DNA of 64,000 nucleotides from contig NZ_FCNU01000032.1 in assembly GCF_001545115.1 (NCBI RefSeq), positions 310,001-374,000 of the forward strand. The letters run 5' to 3'. Of this stretch, positions 8,819 to 18,348 are shown one piece after another. The notes under the pieces are model-generated. The model did not search any database. It was not told where the DNA came from and saw nothing but the letters and a program-made list of their open reading frames with translations. Numbering within the stretch: the first letter of the stretch is position 1; every line of letters starts with the position of its first letter. The DNA comes from Candidatus Protochlamydia phocaeensis. GTDB taxonomy: Bacteria > Chlamydiota > Chlamydiia > Chlamydiales > Parachlamydiaceae. The translations under genes were made by a program, and so were the position numbers.

Positions 8819-10195
8819 ATGGAATTTATTCATCAGCCTTATTATCCAGGAGAAACCATTGCCGCTATTGCGACCCCGCCGGGAGAGGGAGGGGTAGCTA
8901 TTATTCGCATTTCAGGCGATGAGGCCCTATCTGTCGCTTCCCGAGTCTTTTCCGGTCCCGTCACGACTTACCGCACCCATACCGCTCATTTCGGGCAAAT
9001 CCGCAATGCAAAGGGAGAGCATGTAGATGACGTTTTACTGCTTGTTATGCTGGGCAAACGCTCTTATACGGGAGAGAGCACCGTCGAAATTCACTGCCAT
9101 GGCGGCAGCTTGATTACAAGGCGCGTTTTGGAAGTCGTTTTAGAAGCGGGCGCCCGTGCAGCCCTTCCGGGAGAGTTCACCTTCAAAGCCTTCATGAACG
9201 GTAAATTAGACTTAGCTCAAGCTGAAGCTGTCCAAGAACTGATTTGCGCAAAAAATGAGCGGGCATTAGAAGCGGCCGAAAGCCAGCTCAAAGGCTCTTT
9301 ATCTCAGAAAATAGAAGGCTTTCAACAGTCCTTGACGCAAACGGCCGCTATTCTAGAAGCCTGGGTAGATTTCCCGGAAGAAGGGCTCGAATTTGCCACC
9401 ATGGATGAGATTTGCCAAGACATCGACGCCATTTGCCAGGAAATGCAAAAACTGGCCGATACGTTCCATAATGGAAAAATCCTTCACGATGGGCTTTCCC
9501 TGTGTTTGGTCGGCTGTCCGAATGTCGGCAAATCTTCTTTGATGAATGCCTTGCTGGACAAAGACCGCGCCATTGTTTCTCCCATTCCGGGGACGACGCG
9601 CGATGTATTGGAAGATCACATGCGTTTGAACGGTCTGCACCTTAAACTGAGCGATACAGCAGGCATTCGCGAAGCGCATGAAAGCATAGAACAAGAAGGA
9701 ATTAGACGCTCTAAACAAGCCATGCAGCAATCCGATCTCATTTTATTAGTCCTCGATGCCCACAAAGGATTGGATGAAGAAGACCAACTGCTTTTAGAAC
9801 AAGTCCCTAAAGATAAGACCATTGTCATTTGGAATAAAATCGATCTTCCGCATCCTGCGCTGCCCGCCCTAAACGTTCCGCATCTCATTCATCTATCCGC
9901 TAAGCAAAAAAAAGGATTAGATGAGCTGCATAAAGCCATCGATGCCGTCATCTGGCAAAACGGGCCGCCTTCAAAAGAAGAGATTTTAATTACAAATATC
10001 AGGCATAAAGAAGCCTTGATTGAATCCATCGCTGCCGCCCACCGCGTCAAGGACGGATTGCATTTAGGCGTTTCCCCTGAATTCTTGACAATGGATATGC
10101 GCTACTGCTTAAGCGAAATGGGAAAAATCATAGGGACCAATATTACGGAAGATATTCTATCGGCAATTTTTTCTAAATTTTGTATTGGAAAATGA
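8819..10195 (+). CDS. mnmE: tRNA uridine-5-carboxymethylaminomethyl modification GTPase MnmE
   Basis: A 458-residue GTPase that, with MnmG, modifies U34 of tRNAs reading NNA/NNG codons. It has the N-terminal folate-binding domain (DTIAAIATPPG-like start, FTxRAFxNGKLDL-like block), the G domain with GCPNVGKSS at 232-240, DTAG and NKID, and the invariant C-terminal FCIGK. The ribosome-binding site is weak. Its stop overlaps the start of nth by 4 nt (ATGA), so the two are co-transcribed and probably translationally coupled. Confidence 0.98.
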   Translation: MEFIHQPYYPGETIAAIATPPGEGGVAIIRISGDEALSVASRVFSGPVTTYRTHTAHFGQIRNAKGEHVDDVLLLVMLGKRSYTGESTVEIHCHGGSLITRRVLEVVLEAGARAALPGEFTFKAFMNGKLDLAQAEAVQELICAKNERALEAAESQLKGSLSQKIEGFQQSLTQTAAILEAWVDFPEEGLEFATMDEICQDIDAICQEMQKLADTFHNGKILHDGLSLCLVGCPNVGKSSLMNALLDKDRAIVSPIPGTTRDVLEDHMRLNGLHLKLSDTAGIREAHESIEQEGIRRSKQAMQQSDLILLVLDAHKGLDEEDQLLLEQVPKDKTIVIWNKIDLPHPALPALNVPHLIHLSAKQKKGLDELHKAIDAVIWQNGPPSKEEILITNIRHKEALIESIAAAHRVKDGLHLGVSPEFLTMDMRYCLSEMGKIIGTNITEDILSAIFSKFCIGK

Positions 10196-10836
10196 CAAAG
10201 CGCGAAATCGTTAAGAAAATTCAAAAGATTTTAAACACTCTTTATCCTGCGCCCCCCATTCCCTTGCAGCATCGGGATAGCTATACCTTATTGATCGCCG
10301 TGCTTTTGTCCGCCCATTGCACCGATGCCCGCGTCAACAAAGTGACGCCTATTCTATTTGCCAAAGCGTCTACTCCCCAAGAAATGGTCAAGCTGCCCGT
10401 AGATGAAATTGAACGCATTGTTCACTCTTGCGGCCTAGGTCCGCGCAAAGCCCAGGCCATTTGGGACCTTTCGCAGATCCTCCTGGATAAATACCAAGGG
10501 CAGGTTCCTGCAAGTTTTGAGGCATTGGAATCCTTACCAGGCGTAGGCCATAAAACAGCCTCGGTTGTCATGTCGCAGGCTTTTCATCATCCGGCTTTTC
10601 CCGTTGACACGCACATTCATCGTTGTGCAAAACGCTGGGGGCTAAGCAGCGGCAAAAGCGTTAAGCAAACAGAAAAGGACCTCAAGGCCCTTTTTCCAGA
10701 AAAAGATTGGAACCGCTTGCATTTGCAATTGATTTATTTTGGACGAGAATACTGCCAGGCGCGCAACCATCAAGCTTCGCTTTGCCCAATCTGTTCTTGG
10801 CTGCAGCCCGAACTAGAAAAATCAGTTTCCACATAA
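10192..10836 (+). CDS. nth: Endonuclease III with a degenerate Fe-S cysteine motif
   Basis: A 214-residue DNA glycosylase/AP lyase for oxidised pyrimidines. The ATG at 10192, overlapping the mnmE stop, is preferred over the 10180 ATG because it matches the family's N-terminus. The helix-hairpin-helix LPGVGHKT carries the catalytic Lys121, and Asp139 in PVDTHI is present. The C-terminal cluster loop is odd: aligned with the E. coli ligands Cys187/194/197/203, this protein has Cys188, Ala195, Cys198 and Leu204, with an extra Cys201 (C-x9-C-x2-C). Two of the four normal cluster ligands are therefore missing, so the cluster is either absent or differently bound. Catalysis does not need the cluster directly. 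Confidence 0.95.
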   Translation: MTKREIVKKIQKILNTLYPAPPIPLQHRDSYTLLIAVLLSAHCTDARVNKVTPILFAKASTPQEMVKLPVDEIERIVHSCGLGPRKAQAIWDLSQILLDKYQGQVPASFEALESLPGVGHKTASVVMSQAFHHPAFPVDTHIHRCAKRWGLSSGKSVKQTEKDLKALFPEKDWNRLHLQLIYFGREYCQARNHQASLCPICSWLQPELEKSVST

Positions 10837-10887
10837 GCCATTAAATAGACAGAGCAAGGCAGACAAGAGCACGTTCTCTTAAATGAA

Positions 10888-11493
10888 TTAAACATGTTTT
10901 AGAGCGACTCTGATCAACGTAGCCAAATCGCTATCTTCGGAAAGATCTTTTAAACTTTGCTTAACAGCTTTTTGGGCCGTTGTCTGGTTGTAGCCCAAAT
11001 TGATTAGGGCAAGCATGGCGTCTTGGATATGCTTAGCCTTGGGATCTGCTTGATGATCGACGGCATATTCGCTAGGGTCCAAGGCGGCAAGAGAGGGTAG
11101 TTTATCTTTTAATTCAACAATTAAGCGCTCTGCCGTCTTTTTGCCGACGCCGGGAACCCGGCATAAAGTTGGCACATTCTGATTAATGACAGCCGATTGC
11201 AGTTCGGCAAAAGACAGATGACCGATAAGGCTTAAAGCCAACTTAGGCCCAACCCCGGAAATATTCATCAATACTTCAAAAATATCGCGTTCTTGACAGC
11301 TCAAGAAGCCATATAAGGCATGAGAAAACTCGCGTACAACAAAAGATGTATAAAATTGGACCGCTTGACCAAGCGGGGGAAGTTCTCCATAAACCCGGCT
11401 AGGAATAAAAAGAATATATCCCACTCCATTAACTTCCACCACAGCTTGCGAAGGCTGCGAAAGCGTCAAAACACCTTTTAAATAGGCAAACAT
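10888..11493 (-). CDS. ruvA: Holliday junction DNA helicase subunit RuvA
   Basis: A 201-residue protein that binds four-way junctions as a tetramer and loads RuvB. It begins MFAYLKGVL, with an OB-fold domain, then two helix-hairpin-helix motifs (ISGVGPKLAL, VPGVGKKTAERL), a linker and a C-terminal RuvB-binding helix domain (ALINLGYNQTTAQKAV). It is 18 nt downstream of ruvC on the same strand; ruvB is not in this window. Confidence 0.98.
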   Translation of the reverse strand: MFAYLKGVLTLSQPSQAVVEVNGVGYILFIPSRVYGELPPLGQAVQFYTSFVVREFSHALYGFLSCQERDIFEVLMNISGVGPKLALSLIGHLSFAELQSAVINQNVPTLCRVPGVGKKTAERLIVELKDKLPSLAALDPSEYAVDHQADPKAKHIQDAMLALINLGYNQTTAQKAVKQSLKDLSEDSDLATLIRVALKHV

Positions 11494-11511
11494 GCTTGGG
11501 CACCTTTTATT

Positions 11512-12033
11512 TCAAATTTCATTGTCCAGCAAGCGAAAAGAAGCAGACTGAGCATGACAGAGAGCCAAAGCCAATGCATCGGCCGCATCTTCTGGCTGAG
11601 GGGGATCGGCAAGGTTAAGCAAACGCTGCACCATTCCTTGTACTTGATATTTGCTAGCTTTGCCTGTTCCGACAACAGCGCGTTTGGCTTGTGTGGGCGC
11701 ATATTCAAAAATAGGCAGCCCTCTTTTTTTGGCCGCTACGATGGCCACGCCTCGAGCCATTCCCAATTTAATGGCGCTTTGCACATTTTTATGAACATAT
11801 TGGGTTTCCACAACTAAAGCAGTCGGACGGTATCGCTCAATCAGCTGCTCTATACTATCATAAATGATCAAATAGCGCTCGGACAATTTAGCTTGCGAAG
11901 GGGGACGAATACAGCCGTAATCCACAGGGACAAATGCATGACCTTGCACGCGAATCAACCCATAGCCGCTTATTTTTGTACCGGGATCTATTCCTAAAAT
12001 AACAGATGTCGATTGCGGAGGCTCTTGCTTCAT
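11512..12033 (-). CDS. ruvC: Crossover junction endodeoxyribonuclease RuvC
   Basis: A 173-residue Holliday junction resolvase with an RNase H-like fold. The acidic active-site residues are visible: Asp16 in GIDPGT, Glu in VVETQY, and the C-terminal pair in PEDAADALALA. The start overlaps the stop of the coiled-coil gene by 4 nt, and ruvA follows 18 nt later. This three-gene order is, from memory, the one in Chlamydia. Confidence 0.98.
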   Translation of the reverse strand: MKQEPPQSTSVILGIDPGTKISGYGLIRVQGHAFVPVDYGCIRPPSQAKLSERYLIIYDSIEQLIERYRPTALVVETQYVHKNVQSAIKLGMARGVAIVAAKKRGLPIFEYAPTQAKRAVVGTGKASKYQVQGMVQRLLNLADPPQPEDAADALALALCHAQSASFRLLDNEI

Positions 12034-13799
12034 GAAAACAAATTAGGCTTAAATTTATCTTGCGGCTGGCGCATGCCAAATAAATCGTACTTTTCATCGG
12101 ACGGCTCGGATTTAGAAGGCGTGCTAGGATTAGCCTCTTGAACCATTTCAAAAAGAGAAGACCTGCTTGGCGCAGTCTTTTCAGTCGCCGCTTCTTGCCT
12201 GGAGTGGAATAAACCGCTCGAGGCCGGGAAAGATGTTCCCATAAAAGTGCCTAAATTGGCAAGCAGACTCTGCATTTGATGATGCTTTTCCTCGATCTTC
12301 CTCAATTCGCGCACGCGATTTTCACTTTCCTGCCACTTATCATACATGCGAAAGTACTTTTCTTCCCACTTCGTCACTTGAATTTCGGTTCCTTTTAAGG
12401 CGTCGTGCAATTGCTCTTGCAACCTCTTTTCTTGCTTCTGATAATTGTCTATGCTGGCTTGCAGCTGGCCGATTTGTGCCTTAAACCCCTCGACCGCCTG
12501 AAGGGATTCATTAAAGCTTGCCTGCTGCTCTTCGCACTTTTCCATCAGCATCGCAGCTTCTTTGACCTTTTTAGCTAAATGCTGCTGGGCAACTTTCAAG
12601 CGGGTTTCGCTCTCTTCTAATTGAAGACGCAACTGGTGAATATCGGCTTCCACTATGTCTTTTTCTTGACTAAGCTGGAAAATGTGCTCGCCCTTTTCAG
12701 CCAAATGGCAATCTTGCTCCTTGATAACGGCCTCAAGTTGCTCAAGCTGCTGCTCTGCGCGAACACGCGCTTCTAATGCCTCTTCTAGCTTAAAAGAGAG
12801 CTGGCTCCACTCTTCCTTCAATTGTTCATAATTTTCTTGAACGGCAAGTCGTTCTTGAAGCGCAGTTTCTAGATGCTGCAGCTGTTCATGCAATTCCTCC
12901 CGCTTCTTCTCGCTTTGCGCAAGCAAGCCTTCCTTCTCCAGGAGGGTTGCCTCCAAGCTCTTTCTCATCTGCTCAAGCTCCTGGATATTTTCTTGAAAAG
13001 CGCTGAGATTGGAAGATTGATGGTCCAGCTGAATTTGCAATTGCTTGACCTCGTGCTCTAAGTTAACTTTTTCCCTTAAAGCCTCTACATAGCGCGATTC
13101 AAGCTCCTTCGTCTCTTGCGAACCCTGAACCAGCGTGCGCTTGATAACTTCTAATTCTTGGCGGAGTTGATAAGAGGAGGTATGCGAAGCAATTATCTCC
13201 GGATTTTTTTCCTGCTGGGAAGCCAGCAATTGCTGCAATTGCTCAATGTCTTTTTGCGCCTGTTGTTTTTCGCGTGCCAATTCTGCTTCCAGTTCCTTGG
13301 ATTTCTTTTGCGCTCTCTCCAATTCTTGTCGCAGCTGTTCGGTCTCTAAATGCGCCTCTTCGGTGCGCTCTCTCAAATAAGGAATGACGCGCTCTAGCTG
13401 TTCCATTCGTTGACGATTGGCAATAAGCTCGGGCTCAGGCTGGACGGGAGCTGAGGCCGCTTCACGCTGCTGCTTTAATTCATCCTGCGTTTTTTTAAGG
13501 AGATCTCGCAAGGCTATCTGTTGGTCTCTTAAGGCCTTGAGTTCATCTTCGTAATGATCTTTTAATTCCTTCCCCTGAAGATTTAACCGTTCGATTTCTT
13601 GCTTCAAAGCCATCTTCTGATCTTGCTCGGCCTGTAATTTTTCCTGCAAATCCTGCATGCCTTTTTCATATTGTTGTTTAAGCGTGACTAATAATCTTTT
13701 AAGGTGCAAAATTTGTTCGGCTGCACTGGAGATCTCTCCAGTATCAGACGGAAGGTGGGCTTGACTGCTTTCTTCTTGGGTATAAGTGAGTTTCGTCAA
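12030..13799 (-). CDS. Long coiled-coil protein, first gene of the ruvC-ruvA operon
   Basis: A 589-residue protein almost wholly made of coiled coil: from about residue 25 to 510 it is a run of Leu/Glu/Gln/Lys heptads, without signal peptide or membrane segment. The last 80 residues are Ser/Pro-rich and end in FKPNLFS. The function is unknown; by position it corresponds to the conserved chlamydial hypothetical protein CT503, which is why I take it as a real vertically inherited gene and not an effector. Residues such as EELHEQLQHLE are typical filament-like sequence, so database hits to myosin or SMC would be compositional. It overlaps ruvC by 4 nt. Confidence 0.85.
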   Translation of the reverse strand: MTKLTYTQEESSQAHLPSDTGEISSAAEQILHLKRLLVTLKQQYEKGMQDLQEKLQAEQDQKMALKQEIERLNLQGKELKDHYEDELKALRDQQIALRDLLKKTQDELKQQREAASAPVQPEPELIANRQRMEQLERVIPYLRERTEEAHLETEQLRQELERAQKKSKELEAELAREKQQAQKDIEQLQQLLASQQEKNPEIIASHTSSYQLRQELEVIKRTLVQGSQETKELESRYVEALREKVNLEHEVKQLQIQLDHQSSNLSAFQENIQELEQMRKSLEATLLEKEGLLAQSEKKREELHEQLQHLETALQERLAVQENYEQLKEEWSQLSFKLEEALEARVRAEQQLEQLEAVIKEQDCHLAEKGEHIFQLSQEKDIVEADIHQLRLQLEESETRLKVAQQHLAKKVKEAAMLMEKCEEQQASFNESLQAVEGFKAQIGQLQASIDNYQKQEKRLQEQLHDALKGTEIQVTKWEEKYFRMYDKWQESENRVRELRKIEEKHHQMQSLLANLGTFMGTSFPASSGLFHSRQEAATEKTAPSRSSLFEMVQEANPSTPSKSEPSDEKYDLFGMRQPQDKFKPNLFS

Positions 13800-13888
13800 G
13801 GTCGTCTCTCCATTTAGGTGATTTTGGCTGCCAAAATAAAAGTTTAGCCATAGAAGATCAATGGTTTTCGTATTGATAAGGAATTAAC

Positions 13889-14953
13889 ATGGCTCCTTTA
13901 AAGTCTTTTTTTTCTTTTCCGCCGCACAATATTATCGTTAGAATGCCCAATTGGCTAGGCGATCTTGTCATGGCCACCCCAGTCTTAGCTGATCTGCGCC
14001 GCCATTGGCCGGAAACAAAAATAACGGCAATGTGCCAAGGAGCCTTAGGCAGCGTCCTTCAAGAAGACCCGCATCTAGACGAGATACTGAATTTTAAGCG
14101 GCCTAGCGGCTGGCTTCATCGCCAAGAGCATGGAGACATCCTTACACCTCTGCAGCAAGGCCATTACGACCTAGGCATTCTGCTCACCAACTCCCTCTCC
14201 TCTGCCTGGTGGTTTTGGAGAGGACATGTTCAAAACCGCATCGGCTATGCCACTCATTGGCGCAGCTGGCTGCTCGATTATCCCATTCCCCTTCCTCCGG
14301 AATTAGATCGGCAGCATCTTGTCCTGACCTATAAAAAATTGTTGGAACCGTTGGGAATTCCCCTGTCTTCTACGTCCCCTAAACTTTATATCACAAAGCA
14401 AGAACAATTATCCATTCAAGAATGGCTAGCCAAATACAATGTTCAAAAAGACGACATTCTCATCGGAATAAATCCCGGCGCTGCTTATGGATCCGCCAAA
14501 TGCTGGCTACCTGATCGGTTTAAAAGCCTTAGTCAAAAATTATTAGAAAATCCGCACATTAAAATCTTATTTTTTGGGGATAAAGCAGGCGCTCCGCTTG
14601 TCAATGATATTTGCTTAGATCTACCCGAACGCGCTATCAATCTGGCCGGAAAAACCACGCTCCGAGAGCTCATGGCATTCATCCAAGCTTGCCATATTTT
14701 TCTGACTAATGACAGCGGCCCTATGCATATCGCCTCTGCTTTAGGAGTTCCTCTTTTGGCTCTATTTGGTTCGACAAGCGACGTCGCCACCGGACCTTAT
14801 CAAGGAGGAAAAGTCCTTCACAAACGCGTTCCATGCTCTCCATGCTATCGCAGAGAATGCCCAATTGATTTTCGATGCATGACCCGCATTGAAGTGCAAG
14901 AAGTCTACGAAGAGCTACAGCAACTCATTTATGGCCACTCAGCTCGAGAGTGA
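13889..14953 (+). CDS. waaF: LPS heptosyltransferase (WaaF/RfaF family)
   Basis: A 354-residue GT-B glycosyltransferase of family GT9, acting at the inner membrane on lipopolysaccharide core. The markers are RMPNWLGDLVMATP at the N-terminus, GINPGAAYGSAKCW in the middle, the nucleotide-sugar site TNDSGPMHIASALGVP, and the C-terminal CSPCYRRECPI block typical of heptosyltransferase II. AAGGAA precedes the ATG. It is divergent from the coiled-coil gene with an 89-nt shared upstream region. Assignment to WaaF rather than another GT9 enzyme is by overall look. Confidence 0.88.
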   Translation: MAPLKSFFSFPPHNIIVRMPNWLGDLVMATPVLADLRRHWPETKITAMCQGALGSVLQEDPHLDEILNFKRPSGWLHRQEHGDILTPLQQGHYDLGILLTNSLSSAWWFWRGHVQNRIGYATHWRSWLLDYPIPLPPELDRQHLVLTYKKLLEPLGIPLSSTSPKLYITKQEQLSIQEWLAKYNVQKDDILIGINPGAAYGSAKCWLPDRFKSLSQKLLENPHIKILFFGDKAGAPLVNDICLDLPERAINLAGKTTLRELMAFIQACHIFLTNDSGPMHIASALGVPLLALFGSTSDVATGPYQGGKVLHKRVPCSPCYRRECPIDFRCMTRIEVQEVYEELQQLIYGHSARE

Positions 14954-15016
14954 ATTCGATAATTTAAAATAGGATGCAACAAATTTTCTAGAATCTTCCT
15001 TAAAACTCAAGTGATA

Positions 15017-15066
15017 GCCTAGAGTTGAAATCTATTTTCTTCTAGCGAAAAAACTCAATTCTAGGC
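15017..15066. repeat. Dispersed inverted repeat family B, copy 1
   Basis: Arms GCCTAGAGTTGA (15017-15028) and TCAATTCTAGGC (15055-15066) pair with one G-T, around a 26-nt loop. The whole unit, including a loop ending in CGAAAAAA and the following CCATTA, recurs at 21279-21327. It follows the waaF stop by 64 nt and could act as a transcript end, but there is no T-run. Confidence 0.6.
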
Positions 15067-15222
15067 CATTAGTCGTTTTAACAAAAACTCTTAGAGAGAG
15101 TATTAAGAAAGTAATTATTAAAAGATTTAATTTCATTCATAGAAATTAAACAATTCAACTAAAATCTTGTAATTAATTTATTAAAATTATATTATCAAGC
15201 AAAATTTAACAAGGAAATCAAT

Positions 15223-15672
15223 ATGACTTATTTTCCAAACACTTATTATAATTTGAGCTTAATTGTTGAAAAGCCGGTACTAAGCATAGATGGCTATTCT
15301 CATGAAGCGGGTTCTTTAAAAGGGCGCGGAATTTGCTTATTTCATACATTGGCAACGCCTCTTAAGGCTTTATCAGGAGTTGGCCGGCTCATTCTTGCAA
15401 CAGCTAGTATCGCGACGAGAACGTTTGCTGTTTTAACATTAAACGCCCATCCAAGAGAATTGATCAGAGCAGCTGCGGTAGTGATCGATGTTCCTGTCGG
15501 CACTGTCTTGCTTTGCGTGTCTCTAGCGACCAATATTATTCGCGGCGTTCTGGGAACGATATTCCATCCTGGAATCATGATAGAAGATGCAAGGCCTTTC
15601 ACAAGCTGCGCGGATTTTCATTATTTTGCTGCTGAGCATAATCTTCTTGCCGGAACTTTCGTCAACTATTAA
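15223..15672 (+). CDS. Hypothetical membrane-hairpin protein
   Basis: A 149-residue protein that I do not recognise. It has no signal peptide, but residues of about 45-70 and 85-113 are strongly hydrophobic, separated by a short polar loop (NAHPREL). Two close hydrophobic segments are also the layout of chlamydial inclusion-membrane (Inc) proteins. AAGGAA lies before the ATG. The upstream region is AT-rich and a strong hairpin follows the stop, so it is a single-gene transcript. Calling it an Inc is a hypothesis from the two-lobe hydrophobic pattern alone. Confidence 0.65.
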   Translation: MTYFPNTYYNLSLIVEKPVLSIDGYSHEAGSLKGRGICLFHTLATPLKALSGVGRLILATASIATRTFAVLTLNAHPRELIRAAAVVIDVPVGTVLLCVSLATNIIRGVLGTIFHPGIMIEDARPFTSCADFHYFAAEHNLLAGTFVNY

Positions 15673-15688
15673 AAAAGTCCCTCTCTTC

Positions 15689-15721
15689 ATTCAAGAAGAG
15701 GCTTACAGCCTCTTCTTGAAT
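15689..15721 (+). terminator. Hairpin after the 15223 gene
   Basis: A perfect 14-bp stem (ATTCAAGAAGAGGC and its complement) with the 5-nt loop TTACA, 17 nt after the stop. The T-run is poor. Confidence 0.6.
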
Positions 15722-15930
15722 CTATTTGCCTTCTGTTTTCAATCAAATTCTTCATAACTCTTTTAAAAACTGGCATTCCGACCAGGCTTTTGACTTTAAT
15801 TCCGATAAAAGACCTTGCGGCAAAAGCGCATTTTATCGAATAATGACAATTGTTTTTTTTGAAAAATAGCCAAATAAAGAAAAGTTTCTTAATTAGCTTC
15901 CCAATAAATTGACTCATAGGGGAACGCTTG

Positions 15931-17313
15931 ATGGATTTTGGGCGATCTATGCCAATAGAGCTTGTTTATCATTTTTTGCCTCAAGAGAAAGAGACTCAGG
16001 TCTTGCGTTTTTGGTCTACTTTAACGCCCGAGGAACAACAACAGCTTATTTCGCAAATTGAGAAAATTGACTTTAATTTACTTCAACTGCAAAAACAGCT
16101 TTTACAGGCCTCGCCTTCCCGCTATTCTCCTATAGAACCCTTTATGGACTTTTCCTTTTCCGGTCAAACGGATAACTTTTTAGCGGGAAAGCAACTTATC
16201 CGGGAAGGGCGCATGGGATGCCTCGTTTTAGCAGGTGGACAAGGGACACGCCTGCGCGTAGATGGCCCTAAAGGGCGCTTTCCTGTTTCTTTAATAAAAA
16301 AGAAATCTCTTTTTCAGCTATGCGCAGAGAAGGTCTTAGCAGCGGGAAAGCAAGCCGGCAGGCCCTTGGCTTTAGCGGTTATGACTTCACCTGAAAATGA
16401 TGCCATTACCAAAGGCTTTTTTGCCGAGAACCAGTTTTTCGGCCTCGATCCCGCCCAAGTCTCCTTTTTTTGCCAAGGCATGCTTCCTCTCTTAGATGCT
16501 CAGGGCCATCTTTTTTTAGAGTCGCGCAATCGAATTGCTGAAGGTCCTTATGGCAATGGAAAAGCTTTGCATGACTTTTTCCAATCGGGAATTTGGCAAA
16601 AATGGTCCCAACAGGGAATCCGCTACGTCAACACTGTCTTAATTGATAACCCTCTAGCAGACCCCTTTGATGCTGAATTGCTGGGATTTCATGCCGGACA
16701 AAATGCCGATGTTACTCTCAAATGCACGGAGAAGGGCAAACCGCAAGAAAAAGTTGGCGTCGTCGTCAAAGAAAACGGCCACTGTAGCGTCATCGAATAT
16801 TCTGAATTATCGGAAGAAGATAAACATGCTTTACAGCCCAACGGGCGCCTTAAATATTGCTGCGCAAGCCTTAGCCTATTTTGCTTTTCAATGGATTTCA
16901 TTCAGCGCCTGGCAGCCGAACAAACGCCTCTCCCCTTGCATAAGGCTTGGAAAGCGGCTAAATTTGTTAATGAAGAAGGCGTCACTCAACTGTCAGCTAC
17001 TCCTATTGCTTGGAAATTTGAGATGTTCATTTTCGATGTACTGCGCTATGCAAATAAAGTGTCCGCCCTTCTATTTCCACGCGAGGAAATTTTTGCTCCA
17101 CTGAAGAATTATACGGGTGAAGATTCAATCGAGACTGTTCAACAAGCGCTGCTAAAACGCGATCGGCAAATTCTTCGCGCTATAACAGGGGAAGAGCCTC
17201 CTTCGACGCCTTTCGAACTCGCCGCCGATTTTTATTATCCTACTCCCGAGCTAATTGCCAGATGGAAAGGACGAGTTCCCACAACTTCTTATGTAGAGGC
17301 AGACAATCCTTAG
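15931..17313 (+). CDS. UDP-sugar pyrophosphorylase of the eukaryotic UAP1/UDPGP type
   Basis: A 460-residue nucleotidyltransferase that would join UTP to a sugar-1-phosphate (N-acetylglucosamine-1-P or glucose-1-P). Motifs: LAGGQGTRL with GPKG next to it (nucleotide binding), MTSPEND, the substrate loop GPYGNG, NPLADP, KVGVV and PLHKAWK with a downstream Lys. This is the eukaryote-like UDPGP family, not bacterial GlmU or GalU; chlamydiae are known to carry such an enzyme. The ATG at 15931 is preferred over the TTG at 15928 because AGGGGA sits 8 nt before it. It supplies precursors for envelope or glycan synthesis. Confidence 0.88.
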   Translation: MDFGRSMPIELVYHFLPQEKETQVLRFWSTLTPEEQQQLISQIEKIDFNLLQLQKQLLQASPSRYSPIEPFMDFSFSGQTDNFLAGKQLIREGRMGCLVLAGGQGTRLRVDGPKGRFPVSLIKKKSLFQLCAEKVLAAGKQAGRPLALAVMTSPENDAITKGFFAENQFFGLDPAQVSFFCQGMLPLLDAQGHLFLESRNRIAEGPYGNGKALHDFFQSGIWQKWSQQGIRYVNTVLIDNPLADPFDAELLGFHAGQNADVTLKCTEKGKPQEKVGVVVKENGHCSVIEYSELSEEDKHALQPNGRLKYCCASLSLFCFSMDFIQRLAAEQTPLPLHKAWKAAKFVNEEGVTQLSATPIAWKFEMFIFDVLRYANKVSALLFPREEIFAPLKNYTGEDSIETVQQALLKRDRQILRAITGEEPPSTPFELAADFYYPTPELIARWKGRVPTTSYVEADNP

Positions 17314-17454
17314 GGGATGGCTGCCCAAGCTCTCTTCAAGCTCTGTGATTATTAACATGAATTTTGATAGCCATCCACAGGCTCGACCTAGCGAAAAGAA
17401 TAAACCATAGATTACAAAGATTGCGGAAATAAAATCATTTAAAGCCAATCTTGA

Positions 17455-18270
17455 TTATTTTACTTCCCCTAGAGTGGATTTTAACCATTTTAGATTTGAA
17501 ATGGGCACTTGATCCTGTTGCGGAAGACAGTGCTGGGTAAAGAACACTTGTAGCTTCTTATGCAGCCCAATCTCTCCGAAAAGGAGAAGGGAATCAGACA
17601 TTTTTGCTAAACGCACGCCATAGCCCGTCCATTTTTGGCCGCTTACTTGAGGATTTGCCACAAGGATAGCCTGTTCGTTCTCTAAGTCCCATCCCCACGC
17701 CTGCACAACTAAAGCTACTCCTTCCCTATAGCTTTGCATGAAAGCCGGATCAGCCTTAAGAGCATTTACTTCTTCCCTGCCAACGGCATACGCCTCTCCT
17801 TGTTGAGCACTGGGCCTTTCAACGGGAAACATCCACCAATCATAGTGGGCATCGTGAATTTTCTGCCATTGATTCGCCAAGGCCCAGTTCTTAAAATCTT
17901 GCAGTTGCTTCGCCTGTCTTTGCTTAATTCGATCAACCTTAGCCTGGTCGGCAGCGACAAAGCGATCTCCTTTTACAGAGACAGAATCTGCAGAATTAAG
18001 CCTGAAAGGATCAACCATAGGAGAAACCGATAAGCTTGGTTGAGAAGAAGCCCCCAAAATAGGCGAGACACTATTCTGTACCCGCGGAGTCATGGCCGCC
18101 ATTTTAATCTGACGGTCACGCCAATTGATAAAAGCAAAGGCCACTGCGAAAAGCCCGCCTGTCAGTACACTCAAGGCAATAATGGTTGCTACAGACAGCG
18201 CCCTCTGAGCCTGGGAATGCGCGCCTACCCAAGGATGAAAGAGAAAATTATGAATAGATTCGTTTCTCAT
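17455..18270 (-). CDS. Hypothetical protein with one N-terminal membrane segment
   Basis: A 271-residue protein of unknown function. Residues 24-50 form one transmembrane helix, after a short N-terminus that would stay inside. Residues 60-115 are Ser/Pro-rich and probably disordered. The C-terminal 150 residues contain a distinctive block (HDAHYDWWMFPVERPS, then VALVVQAWGWDLEN). I believe the WWMFP pattern recurs in hypothetical proteins of other bacteria, but I cannot name a family. It is divergent from the regulator at 18435. Confidence 0.7.
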   Translation of the reverse strand: MRNESIHNFLFHPWVGAHSQAQRALSVATIIALSVLTGGLFAVAFAFINWRDRQIKMAAMTPRVQNSVSPILGASSQPSLSVSPMVDPFRLNSADSVSVKGDRFVAADQAKVDRIKQRQAKQLQDFKNWALANQWQKIHDAHYDWWMFPVERPSAQQGEAYAVGREEVNALKADPAFMQSYREGVALVVQAWGWDLENEQAILVANPQVSGQKWTGYGVRLAKMSDSLLLFGEIGLHKKLQVFFTQHCLPQQDQVPISNLKWLKSTLGEVK

Positions 18271-18348
18271 ATTAGCCGCTTATTAATATTTTCAACTAAG
18301 TTAATTATAAAGGAAATCAATTAAAAAAAGTCATCCCGTTAATAAAAC

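Noticed and set aside
12873-13349. Two plus-strand Leu-rich ORFs inside the coiled-coil gene
   Set aside because: They are antisense shadows of heptad repeats and lack start signals.
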